Below are positions 21,125-32,804 of a DNA stretch of 64,000 nt, one piece after another. Under the pieces are notes generated by a model that saw only the letters and a program-made list of their open reading frames with translations, did no database searches and was not told the DNA's origin. The translations under genes and the position numbers were made by a program. Numbering within the stretch: the first letter of the stretch is position 1; the number at the start of each line of letters is the position of its first letter. Source of the stretch: Hyaloperonospora brassicae (lineage: Eukaryota > Oomycota > Peronosporomycetes > Peronosporales > Peronosporaceae); assembly GCA_947650285.1 (NCBI GenBank), contig CANTFL010000641.1, positions 62,001 to 126,000 of the forward strand, given 5' to 3'.

Positions 21125-22254
21125 GCGAGGAGAATTATGTCACGGAAGCAAGAACAATTGTGGACTAGGAAGACTCGTTTGGCATGTGTCTGCCTCTTAC
21201 CGTTATTTTTTAACACTGCTTGTCGTAATAAAGCAGGTATCCCACGTGCTCCTCGTCGTTGCTGCAGAAGTTGCTAATACGATAGAGGGTTTTATGTTAT
21301 GATAATAGGACGTTGACATGGACACTTCAGCTGAGTTAAGGTGACTGGCGAATGTGTACTTGTGGTGCTACGCACGACTTGTTTTGTAGGCTTATCAGGT
21401 TTGGCGGTGACCCCAACTGAACCGGCAGCGAACGGAGCGCTTGCACATGTCATGTTGTGGTTCGCAGAGCTGTTGACGAGTCTTCGTTGCGCTATGTGAC
21501 ATATGCGGCAAGATGTGCAATCGTCAATCCTGGGACCGAGCCGTCTATCGCGCGCAAGCATCGTCCAGTCAGTATAGTATTATGGTCTCGCGGGATGATC
21601 GCCACGGCAAATTTGGATCATTGTGTGAGGCTTGACAACCAAAGTTTGCAAGAGTGCCCCAGGTTACAGCACGAACATTAGCTTCTGTTGAATGAGCACG
21701 CTCGGTCGCTAGGAGCAAACGGCCTACAATTGGATATCGCCGAGCCAACACAGCGTTTTGCAAAGGTGGATATTGAGTGACCAGGAGAAGACGTTGCAAC
21801 ATGGCGCCGGAACATCCTCACCAGTATAGTGAAGCAAGTCATCACTTGTGAGGCCAAGTTGCAAAACGAAAGCGATCATTTTTGGAGTTTCTCGCCCGCA
21901 AAGCTGATCTCGCGTAACAGTTTCGAGATGGCATGATGCGTTGTGTGTCGAGACGGATCGAGCTGGGACACGGCAACGCTACCTTCGCTTGACGCGCCGG
22001 CAGATGGGGCTTGAGCTAGTGCACGTGGACAGCATGCACGGTTCAACGTGTGGCATCTCTTCTCAACTGGTACTGAGCGGCCGAATGTCACGTCGAGTAC
22101 GGCGAGAAGCGTTTCAAGTACATGATGGCATCGCTTCATTTGTTGAGCAGAGTCATGAGCTGATACAGAACGTTGTCGGCCGCGTCTGTCTTGGACTCTA
22201 TCCACCGCGAGTTCCAACCGATAGGACTTTGGGTGGGACTGTGCTCTGAATTGG
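21125..22254. other. Intergenic region between convergent genes
   Basis: About 1.1 kb between the ends of the lamin-like gene (plus) and the START/FYVE gene (minus). No gene recognised. AATAAA at about 21226-21231 could serve polyadenylation of the lamin-like transcript (TAATAAAGC). Confidence 0.4.
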
Positions 22255-23730
22255 TCACCAGGCATCCTGAGGCGACGGCCAGTCGCTACATCGCGACTTG
22301 ACTTGACTCGAATATGTCCTTGGTCTCAGCTCACACCTCTTTGTGTCAACAGGGATCCCAGCGCTTGCGGCTGACGCCAAACTAGAAAGGCTCGCGCTAC
22401 TGTCGCCCTGTCGGTCTCGCACAGCGGAAGCTGCGAAGTTTGGAGCACAGCTGTAATTCTGGGCGCTCTGCTGGCAATGGGGACAAACAAGCACGGAGAT
22501 GTTCCGGCCATTCACGATTTCCAACGTTTGTCGATCCCAACAGCGACAGCATACAAAGTTTGCACACCGGTAACACCTCGTTTTCGTAATCCTGCGAACT
22601 CTGTGAAGTGAATGCAAGCAGTTGATGCATCGCGACGAAGTCGGTGCAGATAGGCATTTTAATGTCATTTGGGTGGCGGACCAAGTACTGACCGGGATTC
22701 GAGCACTCAGTCGACGGCAGCGCACGATGGCGGGCAGCTTCAGCATACCACGGGCCAGTGACTTCATACGCCTTTGACTGGTGTTGGAGTCTCCTCGATT
22801 ACTGCCGGAACAGCAGCCATAGAACACAAGTCGAACGGTCGCAGGGTGGCTACCGTAGATCGGCTCGACAAAGTACCCGATCGAAAGACCCACGAGCTGG
22901 TGAACTCGCTTGCTCACGCGGTTGACTCTCATCTTACCGCGACGAGAAACAAGCTGACTTGGCGGCCGCACTTGTTGTGGCAGCGTATCGGGTTGCAAGG
23001 TCCGCTGAGACAACGTGAAACCATTTCCTGCAGTGTCTCGATCGCTGTGCAACGGCGTGAATTCCTCAAGGAAGCACCATTGCTCATCACCGCCTAGCAG
23101 AGCTAAACGAGGTCGAGCAAAGCTGGCCATCTTGATACATTTGTGTCGTTCGCGAAACCCGCAGTCCGAAAAAGTATCGCGCACATCAGGTTTTACTGGG
23201 GTGAAGCTGTGAACAACAGACCCGTTCTTGAACGAGCGTCCGTACATCATCGTCATCGTGGTATTGAATTCAGACTCTTGAGGGCATCGGAGCAGCGCTG
23301 CAGCTTCTGCCAAGCTGCATTGCAAATGACCAGTAACTAGCACTTCGGTCGCTACTGTGGTGTTTTTTGTGGCGAGCTGGCGTACGTAAGCGTGGACACC
23401 TTCTTGGTCATTGTGGCTCCATGATTTCCATTGATCCAGCGACAGGTTTGCAAAGCTGCTGAAGTCGATGTTCGGAGATGCTACTGCCTCTGTACGATTC
23501 CAGAACATGTCATTGAGGTCTCGGTCGTACTTTGACGTTGCAGAAGGCGTTGGGTCGAATTGCAAGACAGTATGGTCAGGCGTGGCGCAGAAAATGTCGA
23601 CGCGAGTAATCTGGTCGTGCGTTGTGTTTCTGCTGTGGCTCTCCAATTGACGAATGTCGCGTTTCGAGGATCGGGTGACGTTTGGATTCGCATGAACGTT
23701 GGAGCTGGATCCATTTGGTGACAGTACCAT
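22255..23730 (-). CDS. START-like / FYVE-variant zinc protein
   Basis: The product (about 491 residues from MVLSPNGSSS at 23730; the frame opens 34 codons earlier) follows the layout of a large oomycete family: an N-terminal START-type region (about residues 110-330; EQWCFLEEFTPL and GFTLSQRTL, shared with the 36092 gene as NEQWCFLDFFQR and GFTISQRAL) and a Cys cluster at about 370-420 (CINC, TRCYRCANFVCCRCWD, VCPHCQ) spaced like a FYVE zinc finger but without the R(R/K)HHCR phosphoinositide motif. START domains bind lipids in a pocket and FYVE fingers bind PI3P; with the basic motif missing, PI3P binding is uncertain. The protein is shorter than its relative at 36092 and lacks its GAF domain. 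Codon use looks less biased than in neighbouring genes, and several segments are lower in quality, so partial decay is possible. Confidence 0.7.
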   Translation of the reverse strand: MVLSPNGSSSNVHANPNVTRSSKRDIRQLESHSRNTTHDQITRVDIFCATPDHTVLQFDPTPSATSKYDRDLNDMFWNRTEAVASPNIDFSSFANLSLDQWKSWSHNDQEGVHAYVRQLATKNTTVATEVLVTGHLQCSLAEAAALLRCPQESEFNTTMTMMYGRSFKNGSVVHSFTPVKPDVRDTFSDCGFRERHKCIKMASFARPRLALLGGDEQWCFLEEFTPLHSDRDTAGNGFTLSQRTLQPDTLPQQVRPPSQLVSRRGKMRVNRVSKRVHQLVGLSIGYFVEPIYGSHPATVRLVFYGCCSGSNRGDSNTSQRRMKSLARGMLKLPAIVRCRRLSARIPVSTWSATQMTLKCLSAPTSSRCINCLHSLHRVRRITKTRCYRCANFVCCRCWDRQTLEIVNGRNISVLVCPHCQQSAQNYSCAPNFAASAVRDRQGDSSASLSSLASAASAGIPVDTKRCELRPRTYSSQVKSRCSDWPSPQDAW

Positions 23731-23832
23731 TTCGACCTTTGTGTGGATAGAGAGACTAGACCGGAGCCGTGTGGGGGAACGCAGAGCGATGTGAAATACC
23801 TGGCAAGTTTGTGAGTGCGTATGGGCTTGCAA

Positions 23833-26800
23833 TGTAGCACAGTAGACCCTCTGCTGCTCGTAGCATTGTTCTTGCTACATTGTCCGTTCCGATGGACACC
23901 CCGACGTCAGCATTGTTGGAGTTTTTATATACGGTCATGCTGTAACAACGTCACACATCGAAATGATTGTGTGGGTAGTGGAGTTGGACGCTTGTGGACA
24001 AAAGCGCTGGACGTTGTTGAGATGCGTGCAATTGTGAAACCTGTTTGCCCCGTCGTGCGCCGTAAGTGATTGTCTGTTGTGCCGGGTTAGCTCAAGAGAG
24101 TGTTGAATCCGAACCGTCAAGACGTTGCAAGATGCGAAATACTGCTGCTGTTTGCTCAAGCCCTGCGACAACAAACGCGATCGGTACGATATCACGTATC
24201 GTCGCTCTCTGACTACGAGTGGGCTGAGTTTTGTCGCTTATCGTTCATTTCAGAACGGTACGTAGCTGGGTCAGGATGGACCGTCGCCTTTGCCCACGTC
24301 CGCGCTTGGCTGTCTGAAATGGGCAAACCACGACTCATGACGATCTCCGCCACGTTTTCGAGCACTTGCTCGTGCCAAAAGTGAAGAACGCCTAGGACGG
24401 TATGCAAATGCACGACGACTACGGTCTGTCTTGCTGCAGACTCGAAGACTGGTGCGATGGTCGAAGAGGGGATTTGGTCAGAGAATTGTTAGGAACATGT
24501 ACGGCAGTTTTGGATCTCGTGACGATCGGTCGCTGCGACTTCTCGTACACTTCCGGATTGTCTTCATTTTAGGGACATTTCTCATTGACTCTAAAAAGTG
24601 CATGACAAAGTTTAGAATTCGAACTGCTTCCGACAGATATGATACAGACGGAATTCGTCAAACATGCTGAGAGGTCTACTACTGTGCTTTGCACGAACAA
24701 TGCAACTTTCAGTGCTCTTGAGACCGTGCTGGATACGAGCAGCAGCTAACTGATGTAAATGTAAGTGTAAACGTCGTCGATCAACTACGACTTTGTTCTT
24801 CCTATCGAGTCCATGAAACCTTCGTGGCAACGACAAGTAGGCAACAGAGTGATCTTCAGGTGCCGACACTGTCAAGTGAGCACAGCATCGGCTAAAGCAT
24901 CCGGAATGAGCTCATGAAGTATTGACTCGGGCATTCACTTCTCCCCTTTGCCTGTATCTTTGTGACATCATTGGTGATAGCTTTCAAAAACAGCCAGACA
25001 CGCAGGAACCGTGAGACCGTCTTGCATCCAAAACCACTCATTTCGTCCAGGCGGGGAACAGAGGTGCCAAGTAAATACCGTTGCTGGTCACGTTCGTGAG
25101 CACTATTGACTAGACATCAGTACTGTCTACTGCCTTGACACAGTAGTGCCGTGCTACACAGAACAGCTTCGCCTATCGGTACCATACATTTCGACGTCCT
25201 TCGTTACAGCGACACTACACGGAAAGTACATCAACAACAAGTGCTTCTTCTTTTGCTACGAACCAAGACACTTGCATTGACACGAGCGGCTTTGGCGCAC
25301 ATCGTTCATGTATTCAGCAGTCGTTGCAGTGACATGCCATGAAGCAACCCACAAGTCAAAAAGATCATCAGAACAACTCAAGGCACAAAGGATAGCGACT
25401 CTGTGTGCGATACCACAAGGGCTTCTTGACGCTAGGAAAAAGCGCGCCGGCCATTGTGCCGACATCATACCTTTAGCCGAGAAACACTTGTTATGCGTGA
25501 AAGACTTTGGAACGTCAAAGCGGTTAATGGGGAACGCCATCTTTCAATGGATTCTTGTGCACTACGAATCGACAGGCAAGTCATGTATCGATGGCATCAG
25601 GTATTCTACGAACAAAGTTCAGGAACAAGAGTCAGCACAATCACAGCAGTCGAGCAAGAGCATGCGACTGTGTATCCATTTCACAATCGCGATGGTGCCA
25701 GGTGAGCTACAAACGTAGTGCAATGGCATCGCTGGGAATACCCGAAGATTTATGCTTGTCCCCACGCTTCTTCGTGACACCCACATTCCAAGTTGCTGCT
25801 GCTTACGTCCCATTGTGATTTTAGTACCGGATCGACTTGCCTTTCTCACTACTGCACACGTGACTTACGAGCACCAACGATTGTCTTTCGTAACGACGAC
25901 AGATGGAGCTACAAGTCCTGCAGGTCGTATATCATGCAGTTCGCTCGCCCTCTATCCCGTGTCTCGATCCATACCTTTACTTCAATCCAGTCAAGTGTCC
26001 ATGCCATGGTGTCATGTCGTCGTTGACGACAACGTAGCCCAAGGCTCAATCTACAATGGGTCTACACTTTTCACTGGCAACTCAACGTCATCACGTTGAT
26101 GCCCTCTGGATGCATCGAATACACGTGATAGAGTTTCGTCTTGCTACTACTAGTCCTAACGACTTACATACGATACGGGCAGCGGTGTTCGATGACTTCA
26201 GCCCAGTCAAGTGTACACTCACAGAGCTGGGTACAAGGGGTCGAGATATGCCGCTATGCTCGACATCTTGAGCATACACAAGTGCTAGATGAGAGTACTT
26301 TCCGGGCAATGAGCTCACGAGTGGACAACAGAAGTACGACTGGAAGATGCCTACAACATTCCAAACATGTCATGGTGAGCATTGTGTGGTCAATACTAAG
26401 AAGGGCGCATGAGAAGTATCAGGCTACCTGTATGTAGTCAGCTCGTCTTGACGCTTAACAAACAACAATACACGATATACATCATCATGCGTGCATCTGT
26501 TTCCAACATAAGTATCAGCAGTAGCTGTTGACCCACGCACCGCTAGTTGGCGGCTGAGGCCATTGCTGAGTCTAAATGTAATCGAAACGCAGAGCCACAC
26601 GTATCTGTATGATGGGCGCCATCGGATCCGCTATGACTATGGCACAAGGTAGATACGTCGTTCTACTAGCAAGCAGCTTCGGCACGCACAACAGAGATAT
26701 CACGAGTTCGAAGGATCGAAAAAGTCCACGTGATCAGTACTCGTGTTTGCATCTCATATAATATCAGTCTATTTGTCAAAGATTCTCGTCGATCAATGAC

Positions 26801-29800
26801 ACATCCTTCAGTCACGTATATCCTCCTTCTCTGCGATAGCACGCGTCTTGTCCTTCAGTGCTACATTGCCTGCTTCTTCCTAAGTTTATATGCTACTGCC
26901 AACACTAAGCATCCAAGAAGATGACTTACGAAGCTTCGCATGGCCAATGCGCAGATCGACTAGCAATTTGCCAAGTCGTACATACACGAACTTGGAAGTA
27001 CAAAATTTTGTTAAGAAATGTCGGGCTACTAGTACGTAGATGAGAGCACCTTCGGGGTTCGTAGATCCCCATTGCGACCCAGGAGGAACATGCGACTGTA
27101 TAAATCTGGCTTCGCGTGATCGAATCGCGGATTGTCAAGACACTAACTGGTCATATTTTTTGCGACAGACAGCATAAATGCTGGGACTGGTCGAAATGAC
27201 GAGACTTACATCTGCCAACTGATTGAACTTATGTCCGCTCTTTCGTAGGAGTACTTTCGCTGTCCTTGATGTCGACTGGAGCACGCAAATCGGCAGATGT
27301 CACTTCCACTTGGCACGATATGAAGATTGAGATATGGGCACCTTGACATTATGCCACACGACGACAGTCTTGCATTTATATGACCAAGTAGCGATCTTGC
27401 CCAATGTTGTAAATGGGAACTTTGTATTCCAGTGCATTAATGCTTACTGGCCCGTAATTTGTCGCGAAGTCAATATTCTGTCTCTAGGATCATGCAGGAA
27501 AGAGACGAGACACAGCATAATTTGTAGCAGCCTTTGTAGATCATTAGACTGTTGTCGTATTGCTGTAGCAGTCAGTTTTCTTCACCTGGTCAATCGCGAA
27601 ACACGTTCAGTAAGTCGTCGTCCGCGAAGGTTTATTCCATGAGATGTGTTACATTCTGGAACAAGAACGCGAAATCCAACACACAACTGACAGCAAACAT
27701 AATTCAACGCCAATGTCAAAATTACCCGTTTTACGCTCTTTGACACGAGTTTGTACAGCCATCATGACGCGTCAACCCTGGCTGCTCGGCGTACGTCGTC
27801 GTATACCACATTTCTGATGATTCAGTAAGATACCCCATATGGTATTGGTATCCGCAGACGACAAACTTTACCTTGTCGTCACAATAAAGGATGAGGAATT
27901 GCGAGAAGAAGCTCTAGTAGTTGAATGATCTCAACGACGGTGAAATGTCTGGGTGCCGAGTTTTACGCACCTCGCGCTACCCCAAGTAAAGATGCGTTCT
28001 CATTCAGAGTCATCTCGAGTTTGGACGTTCTGCTGGCAACATGATGGACATGTAAATGATTCTTGACAATTTGTCAATGTCGAGCCCCAATTTATGCTTG
28101 TCACTGTCTCGAGCTCGATAGAGCTGGTGCATCACGAACACGTTGAAATCTACAAAGTACTTATCTTTGTATTGTATCATGAAAGTCAAATTTGCGTAAG
28201 TCATTGCCATTGTTCCCGAGACGATGAGGAACGAAGACCAGCAACGCACAGTGGCGATGGCGACGTTTCGAAGTTGCACGCTTTGCAGTGCTTGCAACAG
28301 AAACTGCTGCCCATGGACACATTGAAGCATTTAGTGCTTCTACGGGATACGCGCAATGTCCTCACTTACCTGAAGCACTGTGACACAATCAGGCAACGAG
28401 AGGTTTCCAGCTTCACAAGCCCTAAGGCCGACACAGCTCGATATCTTCTTTCACATTGTATCATGGTACAGATTCAAGTTGCAGTCGCATTAGCAATGCT
28501 GTGAGCATTGTTGTGAGCAATACGATGTCTTTGCTGAATGTCTGGGTATCGGATGAAGCGAATGCTCATGTTGCAGTACGTGCTATTCTCCTCATCCACA
28601 AACGATCGCTCTTGTGAAACCGTTGTCGTTCAGTATCCCGTATCGCATGTTTGTCAAGCTATCACAAGTGCATGAAGCTGCAATAAATCGTATTGTAACA
28701 TACTTGATGCGAAAAGAGCTGGCTGGCAAGCAGGCCAAAACAGCTTCCAAAGCGCAGATACTGCACTACTGGAATCGTCAGTGCGCTTGCTCGCAGGTCC
28801 TGTAGAAGTCCATGTTGTCGTAAAGACGACAGGTCCTCGGAACAGAACAGCGTACGTGTAGATCGGTGGTACTCACGAGAGGATAGTATTCATGGCATCA
28901 TCAGGCAAAAATGCCTCAGACAGCAAGATTGGTCAGACTCCGCGGGGTAATTATGCACGAATGTACACTGAGGTCCAACTTCCTGAGTGTATTTGCTTAT
29001 CTGGTTAGGTAGAACGGGACACGTATAACGAAGACACATGACGCCTTACCCAGCAAAAATATTTGTAGAATGGCAGGAGCGATATAAAGCGAATGCCACT
29101 GTAGGAAGATAGATAAGAGGAACAAGTAGTACGTTATACGGTACATAGGTTGACGTCGTTTTTGCAACAACGCAATATCAACGTGGCTGCCAAACCTCAA
29201 CGTCACGCACGGTCTAGAGATCTCTTCTGTATCGAAGGCTATATTTTGCCCGAGTCGTGAACATCTCAACACCGTCGTCGCGTGGGGATGTGATGGAATG
29301 GCGATCAATTACTCTTGTTTATTGGTGATTGTCTACCAAGTCAATCGATTGGTGCGCTCCAAATGACGTGGCGAGGACATCCATAACTTGCTGTTTTGAG
29401 AATATGCATACTGAGCATGAGCCTCTTCGTGTGTCAGCGTCAAAGTAAATAGTATAGACATTGTAAGTCAGCGGATCCATCGTAGAAAGACAATGAGGGC
29501 TTAGTGGTCGCGTGACATCCGTACAACACATGCACAATGAAGCTGTAAACGGGTCTAACTTCTCCGTTGAGGTGTCATTGAGCCGCTCAATCGACTAATG
29601 ACAAATCTCTTTACGCGAATATACACGATCCTCACCGGTTAGACAGACAGTCATCGACGAATTCGTCAGAATTCGAGCAAAGGAGAATTGGTTGGAGAGG
29701 ATTCTTTGCACATACATACTGCACAGTGGGAAGAGCTTTTCAAACATAGGAAATGGCGTGAGATGCTTTGCCTTGACACTCGAAGGTCTGGTAATCGAAA

Positions 29801-30521
29801 GTGTTCGATTGATTGTACGATAGCGCGTTGGCGAGTTGATGCTGGCATCAACATTGACCGTTTGTTCGTGTATCACACGCCCACACTGTCTATCCTATGG
29901 TAAGACGTATCCTCATTTAGCATAATGTTGGATTGCATTCTGGTTCAGAAACACATGTCGTTCTTATCGTGAATACTTTGCGACGGCAGGGCACGATGGA
30001 GTCGCGTACTTTCGTATTAGCTGTTGTCGAGAGCGAAGAAAAGGTCGAATAGTCCATATTGCAGTGCTCGCTGAGCGATAGAAGCAAGCTTACAAGCTCA
30101 CAGAAACATCATAGGTGTATCATTGTGACGGCCGTGATTCAGCTTGGTGGGCAAGGAATGAAAGCGATGACTAGTAGAGCATCTGTTGCTTACCAAATGT
30201 TGGTGGTATATTCGACACTTAAGTTGTCAGTGGATTGATGTCGTGGAAGGTGTAGAGAATACAGTTGATCTGCTGTGCTGGTCAGCCAAAGTCGAATGGG
30301 AGAGGACTTTGGGTAGAGGATGCATACCTCTCGAGATCCGGGCGAGACAAACTATCTTGGCGACCATCAAGCATCGAAAGTACATGGCCTGGCGCTTTGT
30401 ACAGCTGAGCTAACGCATTGTCCCGGCAAGCACAAATGCAATCGCGTTGCCAGTCTTGCAACCCTCAACGTTTCAAGACCTTGGCTTTCAGCTTGACGCA
30501 CTATGCTGCACTCGTCCTCTC
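23833..30521. other. 6.7-kb gene desert
   Basis: This is the longest stretch of the window without a recognisable gene or transposon. Open frames are all short (up to 136 codons, at 25308-25718), run on both strands and show no known domain, no repeat and no signal peptide that I could support. It may contain old pseudogenes; two minus-strand pieces near 28010-28330 and 29595-29876 have protein-like composition but no recognisable family. Confidence 0.5.
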
Positions 30522-32077
30522 CTACGCTCCAGTCTTCCGAGCTTCACTGCTTCCATAAGCACTGACCTTCGTTGCTACCACTTGCGCCATGTTGCCGTTG
30601 CTTTCGATCGTCGTGACAGTCCCCAAAGCTGACTCGTCCTTCTCACTCGTATTGCTCACGCCCGCAGTATCATCATCATGCTCAACCTTTGCACTGGCAA
30701 GCTCATCCTTGGTCTCCACAGCTATCTCAGCAGCCTCAACAACTTCACCTGTCTCAACTTTTCCGTCGCCAATGAAACAGCAGTCGTTCCGACCGTCGTA
30801 GCCGTCGACTCGGCCGTTAATGCAACAAAAGCCTCAGCAGTCTCCGCTCGCAATCCATCGGTCGCCAGCACATCAGCCGTCGCACGCTCCTCCTTCACTT
30901 CCACACTCGTCAATGTCGCTTGTGCAGCATCATCAACAGTCTCCGCCGTCACGCTGCTCTTGCTCTCTAACACCTTCGCATCGACACCCTCAGCACCAGT
31001 CGCAACCCCACCCGTCTCTTCTCCCCCTTGAAACTCCGTGTCAACTGCTTCGTTGCTTCGTCTCGGCACCAATGGGAACCTCTGGACCAACCAGTTTTCC
31101 AGATAGTCAAACACTGCGTCGTGCTCGGGATCGTCAAACAGCGCGTGATAGAACTCGTTAAAGACCTTAAACTCCTTGTCGCGCGTTGCCAGGCGCTGGA
31201 AAAACACTTGGGCCAGTGCCAAACTCGTGACTTTGTCGTTCGACCCCATCATCATCAAAATCGGTACAGTGGCCAGCACACTATCCGGTGCTTGCACCCG
31301 CCTGTCTGTCTCAAGCGCTTTCATGGCTTTCAATGTCTCAGCGCCCATGCGGGCAGTTACCGGTTCTGATACCGTCAACGGGTCTGCTCGAAAGTCGTCG
31401 AGGTAGGCTTGGTCGCGACATAAAAAGGCGCCATTCACGCCCGGCACAATGCGCGCTTTAGGTACGAGCGTACTTAGGGGCCGCGCGAACACGGCCTGGA
31501 TGCGCAAGATGGTGGTCATTTCGACCAATAGCGCCGGCGCAACGAGCACGAGGCCGTGGAACGTGTGTTGACCACTCAATATGGTGTGCAGCCCCACCAA
31601 TGTCCCGTACGACATGCCGGACAAGAGAAATGGCGGCGCATCGGCCAGCGCGTACGAGCCGAGTCCCAATTGCATTATCAGCTGCGACTTGACGAGCGCG
31701 ACAAACTCGTTTGTGTCGTCGACAAAGTGCTGGAACTTGGCACTGTGCGCCCGCAGTCCGTGGCGGTCCGAGTCACTCGCGCCGTGACTTACCAAGTCGT
31801 AGGCAAACACGCCAAAGCCACTCGAACACAGGCGCTCGTAGAGGTGAAAGTAGCGGCGACTGTGGTCGCCAATGCCGTGCAAGTAGAGCACGAACGCACG
31901 CAGCGGCGCGTCCAGCGGTGGGAACAGCGCCAAGTAGGACAAGTTTTGCCCGCGCGCGTTCGTGAACGTGCCCTCGATGTGGCGAAAGTGCGACGGCATG
32001 TGCTGCGCACGGAGCGACGAGTTGACACGGGCACGCGTTGCCATGACAAAGGCGGGCACGGAAGCAAAGAATGACAA
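30522..32077 (-). CDS. Alpha/beta-hydrolase, monoacylglycerol-lipase type, with frameshifted acidic tail
   Basis: Residues about 30-345 form an alpha/beta-hydrolase of the monoglyceride lipase / serine aminopeptidase S33 type: oxyanion segment VLYLHGIGDHSRRY, nucleophile elbow GMSYG (Ser156), acid GSNDKV (Asp281) and His311 in FYHALFDDPEHD. Such enzymes hydrolyse monoacylglycerols or lysophospholipids; the substrate is not determined here. Start is the ATG at 32077 (32044, MATRARV, is possible). The C-terminal 170 residues are a low-complexity Ala/Val/Glu/Thr-rich tail. The main frame stops at 30722, but one extra A in the run at 30759-30762 (TTTT on plus) would keep the same composition going to a stop at 30522 (518 residues). 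A one-base deletion, either real or a sequencing error, is therefore likely; enzyme core unaffected. Confidence 0.85.
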
Positions 32078-32480
32078 GATACGCGAGCGGCTTGAAGGGT
32101 CGCGGAATGGAGCTGCTCATGAGATGGGTACATCATCCATCCCCTTCCAAAGTGATTGCGCAACGATACCCGTTTTGGCGCAGCAAGAGGCCGTCCTCTT
32201 GTTTTGGCCGACACCTCTGATAGCTGATGTGTGAGAGGGGGAGGGGTAGGTCGTACGCACAGGGTGCAAGGAGCACCATATGATTCAGCCAGCTGGGGCT
32301 CTCATAGCCGGTACAAGTACGAGCGAGTAACAATAAAAAAAAACATGCACATATGGTCATTAGAAAGTAAACTAGTAAGAAGATGAAGAAAAAAAAACAA
32401 CGCTCGAGCCTCTCTCTCTCTATGAGTGGGTGTAAGTGAGTCTCTTGTCAGCATAGCTGGCAACTTATGGCGCCGGTTCC

Positions 32481-32804
32481 TCAGTCTCCTTGTGCGTTCT
32501 GACGCTCGTCCGTGTCGTTGTCCTCGTTTGTAACCGGCTCGGCACTGAGCTCCTCCATTCGGAGCTCCTCTTTCTCGACGACTTCGACGTCGCTCGTAGT
32601 GAGCTCCTCGACCGTTAGTTTCATGACCGACGTCTCTTCAGCCCTGGCCTCTCCTGCAGCTTCAGCCAATTTGCTCGCAACGTCGACGACCATTGACTCG
32701 TCCGTCGGTTCAGTAGTAGCAAACGTCTCGTTCGTCTGAGCCTTCTTCGCGGCGTCGACCTCGAACGACGGGTCCAGGGCAGAAGTCGATTGCGCGCAAC
32801 CCAT
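32481..32804 (-). CDS. Small acidic protein with N-terminal myristoylation/palmitoylation motif
   Basis: A 107-residue protein begins MGCAQSTSA. Gly2 with Ser6 fits the N-myristoyltransferase signal and Cys3 next to it is the usual palmitoylation site, so the chain is probably anchored to membranes by two lipids. The rest is strongly acidic and poor in hydrophobic residues (for example TTSDVEVVEKEEL), likely unstructured. It lies about 400 bp upstream of the hydrolase gene on the same strand, and the hydrolase tail has a similar composition. No family is recognised. The DHHC enzyme encoded at 54110 is the class of enzyme that could modify Cys3, but there is no direct evidence that they act together. 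Confidence 0.72.
   Translation of the reverse strand: MGCAQSTSALDPSFEVDAAKKAQTNETFATTEPTDESMVVDVASKLAEAAGEARAEETSVMKLTVEELTTSDVEVVEKEELRMEELSAEPVTNEDNDTDERQNAQGD

Noticed and set aside
31556..32074. Plus-strand open frame of 172 codons
   Set aside because: Antisense to the alpha/beta-hydrolase core with catalytic motifs.
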